A DNA stretch of 64,000 nucleotides from Mycolicibacter nonchromogenicus (lineage in GTDB: Bacteria > Actinomycetota > Actinomycetes > Mycobacteriales > Mycobacteriaceae): contig NZ_LQPI01000039.1 of assembly GCF_002101775.1 (NCBI RefSeq), forward strand, positions 1-64,000, in the 5' to 3' direction. Each line of letters opens with the position of its first letter. Position 1 is the first letter of the stretch. The notes under the pieces are model-generated. The model had not been told where the DNA came from. It was given only the letters and a program-made list of their open reading frames with translations, and did no database searches. This document shows positions 22,825 through 31,053 of the stretch, one piece after another. The translations under genes and the position numbers were made by a program.

Positions 22825-23518
22825 CGAACGGCGACCGGAACACATAGCGGCTGGTGGGCACCGTGTCGATGTTGAGGTGCGCGCCGAAGGCACTGACACT
22901 GGCGATCATCCGGCCCACCCGATCGTGAAGATCGGCTTCGTCGGCCGCGCCGTAGAAGGCGTAGGGATCCGACACCGCCTCATCGGGAAAGTTCTCCTCG
23001 ACGATCGCGTCGATCTGCGGCGCATCGGCGGTGAGCGCGCGGACCACCACGTTCTGGGTGTAGCCGAAGGTAGCCTGGGTGTCGATCGCGACCTGGGTGT
23101 GGTCGATGTGCCAGCGGTGCAGCCAGGTCGCCTCGTCCAAGTCGGCCGGCCGGCGCAGCAGCGCCACATTGGCCAGCCCGCGGGTGCGACGGCCCTCCCC
23201 GAGGTCCGGCGGTGCCATGGGCGTCGACTCGGTCACCAGATATGCGTGCGCCGAATCGGACTCGGCTTCGATCAGGGAGATGGCGGCCCGGGTCGCGTCG
23301 CCGTAGTACTGCTGGGTCCACAGGCTGACGACGGCCGCGGCCGGCGGGTCCAGCGTCGTCAGGGTCATCATGGAGTCGCGCACCGGCGCGTCACGCACGT
23401 TGACCACGACACCCGGCAGTCCCAGGTCGAGAAGCTTCGCCGCGACCGGACCGCGCAGATTCTGGCACCACTGGTCGGTGAAATCGGCTGTGCGCGCGAC
23501 GATCATGACCTTTTCCAT
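22799..23518 (-). CDS. EthD-type dimeric alpha/beta-barrel protein
   Basis: The 239-residue protein starts MEKVMIVARTADFTDQW. Its second half contains LLRRPADLDEATWLHRWHIDHTQVAIDTQATFGYTQN (I cite only the pattern: LLRRP...HRWH..HTQ), typical of the EthD domain in the dimeric alpha/beta-barrel superfamily. Such proteins act as small monooxygenase accessories or dehydratases. The ATG has a GGAGACA ribosome site; a longer upstream frame overlaps the preceding gene. It is the last gene of the IclR-NTF2-LLM-EthD unit, 10 bp after the LLM gene. Substrate unknown. Confidence 0.78.
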   Translation of the reverse strand: MEKVMIVARTADFTDQWCQNLRGPVAAKLLDLGLPGVVVNVRDAPVRDSMMTLTTLDPPAAAVVSLWTQQYYGDATRAAISLIEAESDSAHAYLVTESTPMAPPDLGEGRRTRGLANVALLRRPADLDEATWLHRWHIDHTQVAIDTQATFGYTQNVVVRALTADAPQIDAIVEENFPDEAVSDPYAFYGAADEADLHDRVGRMIASVSAFGAHLNIDTVPTSRYVFRSPFVTHTAGTA

Positions 23519-23528
23519 CGATGTCTCC

Positions 23529-24461
23529 TTAGGTAGCGGCGCGGAACGCGCCGACGAGTTCGCTGAGCAGATCAGTGGCCCGGCCGATGTCCTTGGGCAG
23601 TGAGCAGGTGACCCGCACATCGGTGACCCCGGCCGCTGTCAGCGCCGGCGCCGAAGCCGCGGTGGCGTCGATGTTCAGGGAGCCGTCCGGGTTCTTCGCG
23701 GTGGTCGCGTGGCCCAGGACCTGCAGGTCAGTCGGATCGCCGCCCAGTGCGGCGATGCGATCCTTCATCGCTGCGATGGCGCCGGCCGGGTCGCGCATCG
23801 CCGGGCCCCACGGTATCCAGCCGGATCCGAACCGGGCCAGCCGGCGTGCCACCGCGTCGTTGACGGTGCCGCTCACCCAGATCGGAACCCCGCCGGGCGC
23901 AACGGGTTTGGGCATCTGGTGAATATTGGCGAAGGTCAACTCCTGGGACGTGTAGCTGCTGCGCTGCTGAGTCCACAGCGTCTGGCACACCTCCAGGGTG
24001 TGGTCCAGGAGTCGACCGCGGCGCTCGAACGACAATCCGGTGGCCTCGTACTCCTCGCGTTGCCAGCCGACGCCCACGCCGAGGTCCAGCCGCCCTCCCG
24101 ACAGCACATCCAGGGTGGCCAGCTCCTTGGCCAGCACCGCCGGCCGGCGCAGTGCCGCCAGTAACACCGCAGTGCCCAGGCGGATGCGGGTGGTGGTTGC
24201 GGCCAGCGCGGTCAGCACGATCAGCGGGTCCAGCCACTGGCCGTCCGGGCCGGTCGGCTGTCGCCCGCCGGCGATTCCGCCGAGCCGCGGGTCGCCGTAG
24301 GCATCCGGGTTCTCGCCGAACACCACGTGGTCAGAGACCACCACGCGATCGACGCCCGCCGCGTCCATGGCAGCGCCCAGGGCCAGGGTGGTGCCCCAGT
24401 CGTGGCCGGGGTCATCGGTGAAGGTCTTGAGCTGAAAAGAGATCTGGGGCCGCCGGGTCAT
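23529..24461 (-). CDS. LLM-class F420-dependent oxidoreductase
   Basis: The 310-residue TIM-barrel protein belongs to the luciferase-like monooxygenase family. Visible blocks are DRVVVSDHVVFGENP (about 38-52), LGTAVLLAALRRPAVLAKELATLD (about 95-118) and GRLDLGVGVGWQREEYEATG (about 122-141). In mycobacteria such enzymes usually use cofactor F420. The ATG overlaps the stop of the NTF2-like gene upstream (ATGA). Its neighbours suggest a small catabolic module under an IclR regulator, not the core steroid path. Confidence 0.88.
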   Translation of the reverse strand: MTRRPQISFQLKTFTDDPGHDWGTTLALGAAMDAAGVDRVVVSDHVVFGENPDAYGDPRLGGIAGGRQPTGPDGQWLDPLIVLTALAATTTRIRLGTAVLLAALRRPAVLAKELATLDVLSGGRLDLGVGVGWQREEYEATGLSFERRGRLLDHTLEVCQTLWTQQRSSYTSQELTFANIHQMPKPVAPGGVPIWVSGTVNDAVARRLARFGSGWIPWGPAMRDPAGAIAAMKDRIAALGGDPTDLQVLGHATTAKNPDGSLNIDATAASAPALTAAGVTDVRVTCSLPKDIGRATDLLSELVGAFRAAT

Positions 24462-24919
24462 GGGCGCACCTGGCGGGCCGGCCGCGATTCGATCGCGTCG
24501 ATGGTCAGCTCCCGTTGTGCGATCTGCCAGGACTGTCCGGTCCGGTGATAGACGTCGCGGTAGCGCAGGTACCAGACATGGTCGGTGAGCTTGCCGTCGT
24601 GCTCGATCCAGTGATGCGCCACGGCGGTGATCTCTCCGGTGGCCACGTCAGGCGAGGTCGAGGCGGTGTAGACCTCGCCGACGATGCCATGCTGGGTGCG
24701 GGTCAGGCCGGCCAGCGGTGACATTGCGTCTCGCACGCCGGTGTGGCCGTGATGGCGCCGGTGCGGCTCCAGATGCTCCGGCGGGTCCGGCACCACGAGT
24801 TCGGCATCGGCGGTGAACAATTCGGCCAGCGCGTCGAATCGCCGCGCATCAACATAATTGGCGTAGCGGTGCACGAGCTCGGACAGCTCGAGTCGGGTCG
24901 ACAAGACCAGCGCGGTCAC
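24458..24919 (-). CDS. SnoaL/NTF2-like protein (possible ring-hydroxylase small-subunit or hydratase fold)
   Basis: The 153-residue protein shows the NTF2-like pattern ELVHRYANYVDARRFDALAELFTADAE followed by a curved sheet and DHVWYLRYRDVYHRTGQSWQIAQRELTID at the end. That is the SnoaL-like family that includes small hydratases, isomerases and aromatic dioxygenase beta subunits. I chose the GTG overlapping the iclR stop (GTGA); an ATG 21 nt earlier is possible. No catalytic dyad is certain. Overlaps on both sides indicate strict co-translation within the IclR operon. Confidence 0.78.
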   Translation of the reverse strand: MTALVLSTRLELSELVHRYANYVDARRFDALAELFTADAELVVPDPPEHLEPHRRHHGHTGVRDAMSPLAGLTRTQHGIVGEVYTASTSPDVATGEITAVAHHWIEHDGKLTDHVWYLRYRDVYHRTGQSWQIAQRELTIDAIESRPARQVRP

Positions 24920-25851
24920 GGCGCCGAGCCCGACTGCCATGCGGGTCTGCTCCCGCCGAGTTGGGCGGTGAGCGCCTCGGCGGTCCGCAGCAGTCCGCGA
25001 GCCCACCTGGTGATCTCGGAGTCGGTCAGTGCACGCTGGGCGTGCAGTGACACCACCATCGCCTGGCGTTGATGGTGGTCGTAGACCGGGGCGGAGATCA
25101 CGCTGATGTCATGTCGGCCCCGGCCGCCGGCTTCGCCGCGCAGATACACCCGCTCACCGATGTCGGAGACCAGCTCACCGAGCAGGGCCCGCAGCTCGTC
25201 GGGCAGATCGCTGGGCAGGCCAGCCATCAGCCCGTAGAGCCGTTGCCCGCCCGGCGTCAGCCGCTCCACCAGATACCCGTCGGCGCGGCACTCGTCGACC
25301 ACGCGTTGCAGGCGCTCGCTCTCCGAGCGCAGCGGGATGGTGGGCTGGCGGGCCAGCCAGTCCTGCAGGGCGAGGTCGTCCCAGAGCACGAACATCAGCC
25401 CGACCGGTGGTGCGAACGGATAGCTCTGGCCGGCTTGGACTCCCAGATGCGCATGGGGTGCCGCCACCAGCTCCAGCACCGTGATCCGGTCGTCGATCAC
25501 CGCGCTGAGCGCAGCGGAGGTGGCGAAATCCGCGGACAGCCGCCGCAGTTGCTCGCGTGCCTCGGGGCCGACCCGCAGCGACTGCTGGGCCGCACGGCCC
25601 AGCGAGATCAGGCCCGGCCCAAGGCGGTAGGTCTTGTCGGGATCGTCTCGCGTCAGATAGCCCGCGTCGGCCAGGGCGTTGGCGATGCCCAGACAGGTCG
25701 GCTTGGACAGCTCGGTGCGGCGGGCCAGTTCGGACAGCCCGAAGCTCTGGTCGGGGTGGCGGGCCAGAAAGTCCAGGATCGCCACCACCCGCTCGGTGGG
25801 CGGCGACGATCGCGCCCCGCGCGGGGGAGCAGCTTGCTGAGGCGCAGCCAT
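24916..25851 (-). CDS. IclR-family transcriptional regulator
   Basis: The 311-residue protein has a winged helix (TERVVAILDFLARHPDQSFGLSELARRTELSKPTCLGIANAL, about residues 19-60 by pattern) and a C-terminal IclR effector domain (VGPEAREQLRRLS to the end). IclR proteins bind palindromic operators and sense small acids. It is the first gene of a four-gene leftward operon and lies divergent from the DUF1214-SDR-sulfotransferase operon. A perfect 16-bp palindrome lies in the 96-bp gap between them. Confidence 0.9.
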   Translation of the reverse strand: MAAPQQAAPPRGARSSPPTERVVAILDFLARHPDQSFGLSELARRTELSKPTCLGIANALADAGYLTRDDPDKTYRLGPGLISLGRAAQQSLRVGPEAREQLRRLSADFATSAALSAVIDDRITVLELVAAPHAHLGVQAGQSYPFAPPVGLMFVLWDDLALQDWLARQPTIPLRSESERLQRVVDECRADGYLVERLTPGGQRLYGLMAGLPSDLPDELRALLGELVSDIGERVYLRGEAGGRGRHDISVISAPVYDHHQRQAMVVSLHAQRALTDSEITRWARGLLRTAEALTAQLGGSRPAWQSGSAP

Positions 25852-25903
25852 TGCAGCATGCTACCGCGACCGTCTAAAGTCGGTTCGAGATATCTACCAA
25901 TTC

Positions 25904-25919
25904 GGTCCAATATTGGACC
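25904..25919. promoter_or_regulatory. 16-bp palindrome, likely IclR-family operator
   Basis: GGTCCAATATTGGACC is a perfect palindrome in the divergent gap between the IclR gene and the DUF1214 gene. Its AT-rich centre stands out in GC-rich DNA. Placement between a regulator and a divergent operon is the classic arrangement for autoregulation. Confidence 0.6.
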
Positions 25920-25947
25920 ACTTTACGATCGAAGAGGTGCTGCAGCG

Positions 25948-27075
25948 ATGTACTCCGAACCCCTTTCGGCCGCGATCGCCGAGGCGGAGAAGCTGGTCGT
26001 CGCAGCCCCGCACATCGAGACCGAGGCGGACCTGCTCGAGGGTCTGCAATACCTTGCCGGCGGTGTCGAGGCATGTGTGCACGCCGCATTCAACGGCGAG
26101 CGCGATCACCCGTTCTTGTTCTCGGGCACTGGACCGTTCACCAAGATGGGCCTGGACAACCCCGACACCTTGTACTTCGGCACGGTGGTCCGTCCGGGCA
26201 ACGACTATGTCGTACGGGGCACCCGGGGAACCACGACGGATCTGAGCTTCCAGCTGCTCGGCGGTGAATACACCGACGACAACGTCCCGGCCAGCGAAGC
26301 CGCCTTCGACGATCGCGAACTCGACATCGCCGCCGACGGCACCTTCACCTGGCGCTTTCAGCCCAAGACGCCGGCGCAACTGGTGATCCGCGAGGTCTAC
26401 AACGACTGGGATGCTCAGCGCGGCACCCTGTCCATCGCCCGGGTCGACACCGAAGGCACCGCGCCGCCGCCGCTGACCCGGCGGCTCATCGAGAAGCGTT
26501 ATGCCGCAGCGGGAAAGCAGCTGATCAACCGGGTCAAGACCTGGCTGGCCTTCCCCCAGTGGTTCTACCTCAACCTCCCGGTCAACACGATGGTGGCGCC
26601 ACGGCTCACTCCGGGCGGTCTGGCCACCCAGTACTCCTCGGCCGGGCACTTCGAGCTGGAGCCAGGCCAGGCGCTGGTCATCACCGTGCCGGTGTCGGAT
26701 GCGCCGTACCTGGGGTTCCAGCTGGGCAGCCTGTGGTACATCTCGCTGGACTACATCAACCATCAGACCTCGCTGAACGGCACTCAGGCGCAAGCGGATC
26801 CGGACGGCAAGATCCGGATCGTGGTCTCCGACACCGATCCCGGTGTCACCAACTGGGTCGAGACGTTGGGCCACCGTCGCGGCTTCCTGCAGTTCCGGTG
26901 GCAGCGGGTGTCGCGGCAGCTGACCGAGGCCGACGGCCCGACCGTCGAGCTCATCGACGTCGACGCGGTGGCGGCGGCGCTGCCCTTCTACGACCAGAAC
27001 AAAATTTCCCAAGAGGGCTGGCGAGCGCGTATCGCGCAGCGACAGCGGCAGATCGCTAACAGGATGCTGGGGTGA
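25948..27075 (+). CDS. DUF1214-domain protein (Rv3531c type)
   Basis: The 375 residues equal the length of M. tuberculosis Rv3531c, a conserved member of the steroid island with unknown function. The protein has an N-terminal helical region, TLYFGTVVRPGNDYVVRG (about 77-94), and a C-terminal DUF1214 beta-sandwich (LEPGQALVITVPVSDAPYLGFQLGSLWY, about 232-259 by pattern). I see no signal peptide or catalytic motif. It leads a unit with an SDR and a sulfotransferase, joined by overlapping starts and stops. The operator candidate upstream is the 16-bp palindrome, not a KstR box. Confidence 0.85.
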   Translation: MYSEPLSAAIAEAEKLVVAAPHIETEADLLEGLQYLAGGVEACVHAAFNGERDHPFLFSGTGPFTKMGLDNPDTLYFGTVVRPGNDYVVRGTRGTTTDLSFQLLGGEYTDDNVPASEAAFDDRELDIAADGTFTWRFQPKTPAQLVIREVYNDWDAQRGTLSIARVDTEGTAPPPLTRRLIEKRYAAAGKQLINRVKTWLAFPQWFYLNLPVNTMVAPRLTPGGLATQYSSAGHFELEPGQALVITVPVSDAPYLGFQLGSLWYISLDYINHQTSLNGTQAQADPDGKIRIVVSDTDPGVTNWVETLGHRRGFLQFRWQRVSRQLTEADGPTVELIDVDAVAAALPFYDQNKISQEGWRARIAQRQRQIANRMLG

Positions 27076-27860
27076 AAATGACCGGAATGCTCGACGGCAA
27101 AGTCGTCGTGATCAGCGGCGTCGGGCCGGGGCTCGGCAGCACTATGGCCAATCGGTTCGCGGCCGAGGGCGCCGACCTGGTGCTGGTCGCGCGAAGCGCC
27201 GATCGCCTCGAAGAGGTGGCCGAGCAGGTCAGGGCGGCCGGACGTCGCGCCCTGGCGGTCCCGGCCGACATCACCGATGACGACCAGGTTGCGCACCTGA
27301 TCGAGGCGGCCACGGCCGAGTTCGACCACATCGACGTTCTGATCAACAACGCCTTCCGGGTGCCGTCGATGAAACCGCTGGCCCAGACCACGTTTCAGCA
27401 CATCCGCGACGCCATCGAGCTCAGTGGGCTCGGCGCGCTGCGACTGACCCAGGGCTTCACGCCGGCACTGGCCGCGGCCAACGGCTCGATCGTCAACCTG
27501 AACTCGATGGTGATCCGGCACTCGCAGCCCAAATACGGTGCCTACAAGATGGCCAAGTCGGCGCTGCTGGCGATGTCGCAGTCTTTGGCGTCCGAACTCG
27601 GTGAGCAGGGCATCCGTGTCAATTCCGTTGCGCCCGGATATATCTGGGGTGAAACGTTGCAGAGCTACTTCGCCCACCAGGCCGGCAAGTACGGTACTAC
27701 CGTGGAGCAGATCTACGCGGCGACCGCCGCCGGCTCCGACCTGAAGCGACTGCCCACCGAGGACGAGGTGGCCTCGGCGGTGCTGTTCCTGGCAAGCGAC
27801 CTGGCCAGCGGCATCAGCGGTCAGGTTCTCGACGTCAATTGCGGGGAGTACCACAACTGA
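27072..27860 (+). CDS. Short-chain dehydrogenase (Rv3530c type)
   Basis: This 262-residue classical SDR has an N-terminal cofactor loop GVGPGLGSTMA (about 17-27, a variant of TGxxxGxG), the NNAF motif (about 90), a catalytic Ser in SMVIRHS and YGAYKMAKS (Tyr/Lys, about 155-163). It likely oxidises or reduces a hydroxysteroid or hydroxyacyl intermediate. The GTG overlaps the DUF1214 stop (GTGA); an ATG two codons later is also possible. The stop overlaps the sulfotransferase ATG (TGATG). Confidence 0.9.
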   Translation: MKMTGMLDGKVVVISGVGPGLGSTMANRFAAEGADLVLVARSADRLEEVAEQVRAAGRRALAVPADITDDDQVAHLIEAATAEFDHIDVLINNAFRVPSMKPLAQTTFQHIRDAIELSGLGALRLTQGFTPALAAANGSIVNLNSMVIRHSQPKYGAYKMAKSALLAMSQSLASELGEQGIRVNSVAPGYIWGETLQSYFAHQAGKYGTTVEQIYAATAAGSDLKRLPTEDEVASAVLFLASDLASGISGQVLDVNCGEYHN

Positions 27861-29005
27861 TGACCACTCGTACCGATGTAGGCACCGTCGAGGATCTGCA
27901 CGCCTCGGCAACCAAGATGGTGGGCCTGGACGACTTCGGCCCCGACGACGACAACTACCGCGAAGCGCTCGGCGTACTGCTGGACTCCTATCGCACCGAG
28001 GCCGACCTCACCGAGCTGGGCAGCAAGATGAACCGGTTCTTCCTGCGCGGTGCGCTGGTGGCCCGGCTGCTGGCGCAGGCCGGCTGGAAGGCCAACCCCG
28101 GGTACACCGAGGTTGCCATCGAGCGGCCGATCTTCGTCACCGGCCTGCCCCGCACCGGAACCACCGCGCTGCACCGGCTGCTGGGCGCCGACCCGGCTCA
28201 TCAGGGGCTGGAGATGTGGCTGGCGGACTTCCCGCAGCCACGGCCCCCGCGCGACACCTGGGACAGCAACCCGGTGTACCGGGAGATGAAGGCCCAGTTC
28301 GAACGGCACCATGATGAGAACCCGGACTACACCGGGCTGCACTTCATGACCGCCGACGGCTTGGAGGAATGCTGGCAGCTGCTGCGCCAGTCGCTGCACT
28401 CGGTGTCGTATGAGACGCTGGCGCACCTGCCGAGCTATTCGCGCTGGCTCTCCGAGCAGGACTGGACTCCCGCCTACCAGCGGCACCGGCGCAACCTGCA
28501 GCTGATCGGGCTCAACGAACCGGAGAAGCGGTGGGTGCTGAAGAACCCCAGCCACCTGTTCGCGCTGGACGCGATCATGGCGGTCTACCCCGATGCGCTC
28601 ATCGTGCAGTGCCATCGGCCGGCCGAGACCATCTTGGCGTCGATGTGCTCACTGGCCCGGCACACCACCGAAGGCCAGTCGAACACCTTCGTCGGCGCGC
28701 AGATCGGCGCCGACGAGATGGAGACCTGGGCCCGCGGGTTGGAGCTGTTCAACGCCCAACGGGCCAACTATGACCAGGCTCAGTTCTGCGACATCGATTA
28801 TCAGGACTTCGTCGCCGACCCGCTGGCCACCGCCGCGGGTATCTACGAACGCTTCGGGCTGACGCTCACCGACGAGGCGCGCCAGGCCATGGCCGACGAC
28901 TATGCCGCGAGCAAGACCGGTCCGCGCGCACCGAAGCACGAATACTCGCTGGCCGATTACGGCTTGACCGCCGAGCAGGTCCGGGAGCGCTTCGCCGGCC
29001 TGTGA
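27860..29005 (+). CDS. Sulfotransferase-family protein (Rv3529c type)
   Basis: The 381-residue protein carries the PAPS 5'-phosphosulfate loop FVTGLPRTGTTALHRLL (about residues 89-105) and a 3'-phosphate loop region VIQCHRPAE-like IVQCHRPAETILAS (about 249). It resembles the mycobacterial Rv3529c/Stf group. A plausible role is sulfation of a steroid or lipid hydroxyl, but no acceptor can be inferred. It is the last gene of the DUF1214-SDR-sulfotransferase unit, and a strong hairpin follows. Confidence 0.87.
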   Translation: MTTRTDVGTVEDLHASATKMVGLDDFGPDDDNYREALGVLLDSYRTEADLTELGSKMNRFFLRGALVARLLAQAGWKANPGYTEVAIERPIFVTGLPRTGTTALHRLLGADPAHQGLEMWLADFPQPRPPRDTWDSNPVYREMKAQFERHHDENPDYTGLHFMTADGLEECWQLLRQSLHSVSYETLAHLPSYSRWLSEQDWTPAYQRHRRNLQLIGLNEPEKRWVLKNPSHLFALDAIMAVYPDALIVQCHRPAETILASMCSLARHTTEGQSNTFVGAQIGADEMETWARGLELFNAQRANYDQAQFCDIDYQDFVADPLATAAGIYERFGLTLTDEARQAMADDYAASKTGPRAPKHEYSLADYGLTAEQVRERFAGL

Positions 29006-29024
29006 CGTCCCCCTGTGCCCCCTG

Positions 29025-29086
29025 CGCGAGCAGACGCGAAAGCCCCCAAATTCCGGTCGATTTGGGGGCTTTCGCGTCTGTTCGCG
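29025..29086. terminator. Long bidirectional hairpin between convergent genes
   Basis: A perfect 21-bp inverted repeat (29031-29051 with 29060-29080) has an 8-nt loop and extends to about 27 bp with a single G-T pair. Each strand reads a GC-rich stem with an A/T run, so it can end both the sulfotransferase operon and the kshA unit. Part of its arm (AGACGCGAAA) also occurs in the palindrome at 37863-37918. Confidence 0.82.
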
Positions 29087-29099
29087 GATGGAAACCGAG

Positions 29100-29567
29100 C
29101 TAGTCGATGCCGTCGCCGGGCAGGGGAGCGGCGGTGCGCTCCTCCAGATGGCCCTCGGCGATCGCGTGCGCAATGCTCTTCGACAGCTTCGGGCAGCCGC
29201 GGCTACGGGTGCTGTCGATCCCGGCCTCGCGTTCGGCCGCGAAATGGGCGCACCGTTGCACCGCCGCCGAATTCCATTGCACCGAGGTGTATCCGGGACC
29301 CAGCTTCTTGACTTCGACGGTGGCGGTGCAGTGCCGGCATTCCACCGGCATCAGACCCGAATGCAGGTAGTGGTCGGTATCCCGTTCGGTCGCAGCGCGA
29401 ATCGCCTCGAAGCGCTGCGGATCGACCGGAAACAGCGGTTGCCGCGAGTAGCGGGTGTCGGGCCCGTCATCGTCGGAGCCGCCATGCTCGCCGTGCTCGT
29501 CGTGCGGGCCGTAGAACCTCAGCATGGACCGGGCCAGCTCGCCGGCGTCGGGAACCTCGCGGGCCAT
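29100..29567 (-). CDS. Conserved small Cys-containing protein downstream of kshA (Rv3527 type)
   Basis: The 155-residue protein begins MAREVPDAGELARSMLRFYG. It has a His/Asp/Glu-rich segment near residues 22-36 and then four spaced cysteines in its second half (CRHC, then single Cys in VQRC and RGC). This could be a zinc or iron-sulfur site. As I recall, M. tuberculosis Rv3527 is of similar size at the same place. It starts 10 bp after kshA and shares its KstR promoter, so a role as an electron-transfer, assembly or maturation partner of the Rieske oxygenase is possible but unproven. The preceding in-frame codons overlap kshA and are rejected. Confidence 0.78.
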   Translation of the reverse strand: MAREVPDAGELARSMLRFYGPHDEHGEHGGSDDDGPDTRYSRQPLFPVDPQRFEAIRAATERDTDHYLHSGLMPVECRHCTATVEVKKLGPGYTSVQWNSAAVQRCAHFAAEREAGIDSTRSRGCPKLSKSIAHAIAEGHLEERTAAPLPGDGID

Positions 29568-29577
29568 GGTCTCAGAC

Positions 29578-30750
29578 CTACTCTGCGTTAACGGTTTCTG
29601 ACGCCTCTGCGGCCTTGGCTTCCTCTTCCTGCACCCGCAGGTTCTCGGCGACCTCGGCCTTCCACTTCTCGTTGGCCACCGTCGCATCGATCTCGATCTC
29701 GAAGCGATCGGTCATGTCCGGGGTGACGTCGGCGGCGTCGACGTAGAACTGCGAGTACCACCGGCGCAGCTGGTACACCGCGCCGTCCTCCTCGACCAGC
29801 AGCGGGTTCTCGATCCGGCTCTTGTGCGTCCAGATCTCCACGTCCTGCAGGAAGCCCTTGCTGACGCCGTCGGTCATCGCGTCGGCGATCTTCTCGGTGG
29901 TCGCGTCGTCGAGGCCCTTGGGCTTCTGCACGATCACGCCCCACATCAGCCGGAACTGGTTCTGGCTGATCGGGTAGTGGCAGTTGATCAGGATCGACTC
30001 GGCCTTGAAACCGCCGTAGCTGTTGTGCAGCCAGTTGATCATGAACGACGGACCGAAGTAGGAGGCCTCCGAGTCCAGGACCGACTCGCCGTACTGGGTG
30101 CCCAGGCCGGGCACGTCGGAACGCCCGACGTTGCGCAGGTACTGCGAGGCGATGTGGCCTTCGAAGACGTTCTTGAACGACGTGGGCAGGCCGTAGTGGA
30201 TGTAGAAGAAGTGCGCGAAATCCACGACGTTGTCGATGATGTCGCGGCAGTTGGAGTCGATCACCATGGAGTTCCAGCGCCAGTCGGTCCACTCACCGCT
30301 GGACCACTCCGGGATCTCGGGGATCCGCACCTCGTCCGGCGGCGGGTTGCCCTCCGGGTCGTTGTACATGAACAACAGCCCGCCGCGCACGTCGGTCGGG
30401 AAGGACTGGGTACGCGCAACCCGCGGGGTCCGCTTGGAGTAGGGCACCAGCTTGCAGCGCCCGTCGCCGCCCCAGCGCCAGTCGTGGAAGGGGCAGGCGA
30501 CCTCGTCGCCCTTGATCTGGCCGCGGCTCAGGTCGCCGCCCATGTGGCGGCAGTAGGCGTCGAGCACGTGCAGTTCGCCCTTGGAATCTGCGAAGACCAC
30601 CAGCTTGGCGCCGAACGCATGGATGGAGTGCGGTTTGCCGTCCAGGAAGTCCTTCACCGGGCCCAGGCAGTGCCAGCCACGCGCGTAGCGGTCCGGCAGT
30701 GTTCCGGTATCGATGTGGCGGACGCCGACCTCGGCGTTGTCAGTGCTCAC
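29578..30750 (-). CDS. kshA: 3-ketosteroid 9alpha-hydroxylase oxygenase KshA
   Basis: This Rieske non-heme iron oxygenase hydroxylates C9 of androst-4-ene-3,17-dione or its dehydro form, triggering ring B opening together with KstD. The 390-residue protein shows the [2Fe-2S] ligands Cys67/His69 (CRH) and Cys86/His89 (CPFH), and the mononuclear iron site with NVVDFAHFFYIHYG (His180, His185) plus a downstream Asp. The reductase KshB is not in the window. A KstR site lies 28 bp upstream of the start. Confidence 0.95.
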   Translation of the reverse strand: MSTDNAEVGVRHIDTGTLPDRYARGWHCLGPVKDFLDGKPHSIHAFGAKLVVFADSKGELHVLDAYCRHMGGDLSRGQIKGDEVACPFHDWRWGGDGRCKLVPYSKRTPRVARTQSFPTDVRGGLLFMYNDPEGNPPPDEVRIPEIPEWSSGEWTDWRWNSMVIDSNCRDIIDNVVDFAHFFYIHYGLPTSFKNVFEGHIASQYLRNVGRSDVPGLGTQYGESVLDSEASYFGPSFMINWLHNSYGGFKAESILINCHYPISQNQFRLMWGVIVQKPKGLDDATTEKIADAMTDGVSKGFLQDVEIWTHKSRIENPLLVEEDGAVYQLRRWYSQFYVDAADVTPDMTDRFEIEIDATVANEKWKAEVAENLRVQEEEAKAAEASETVNAE

Positions 30751-30778
30751 CTGTTGCCTCCAACCCGTTGCTTCTAAC

Positions 30779-30792
30779 TAGAACACGTTACA
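30779..30792. promoter_or_regulatory. KstR operator of kshA
   Basis: TAGAACACGTTACA matches TnnAACnnGTTnnA just upstream of kshA. Confidence 0.87.
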
Positions 30793-30972
30793 GTTTTGAC
30801 ACCTGTTCGCGCAATAAGCCCTGCTGGTTAGGGCCTTTGGTCCCAGGTATACGTGAACAATCCAGCTGTGGCCATCGGCGACGTCATTGGGGCCTCAGGG
30901 TGGTTCGGCGCCGCGCCTGACCCGCAGACATGCGCCTGACCCGCCGCCAGCCGTGCCTAACCCGCCGACATG

Positions 30973-31034
30973 CGCCGAGCCGGAAATCCCCGACGCTGAA
31001 TCGGCGTGTCGCGTCGTGAGATTCCGGCTCGGCG
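30973..31034 (-). terminator. Hairpin downstream of the ltp4-ltp3-isomerase unit
   Basis: A 13-bp perfect inverted repeat (30973-30985 with 31022-31034) encloses a 36-nt region that itself contains short complementary segments. It lies 20 bp beyond the stop of the isomerase-like gene, in the right place to end that leftward transcript. Confidence 0.55.
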
Positions 31035-31053
31035 GGGGTTGGGTCCGGGTTGG

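Larger units (their letters stand above)
30751..31053. other. Intergenic region upstream of kshA
   Basis: These 303 bases hold no credible gene. They contain the KstR operator and kshA promoter on the left. In the middle are three imperfect copies of a CCTGACCCGCxGACATGCGC-like motif (about 30915-30975). On the right is the hairpin that ends the leftward ltp operon. Confidence 0.6.

Noticed and set aside
25069..25947. In-frame upstream extension of the DUF1214 gene
   Set aside because: It would overlap the IclR gene and divergent promoter; the shorter start gives the known family length of 375 residues.
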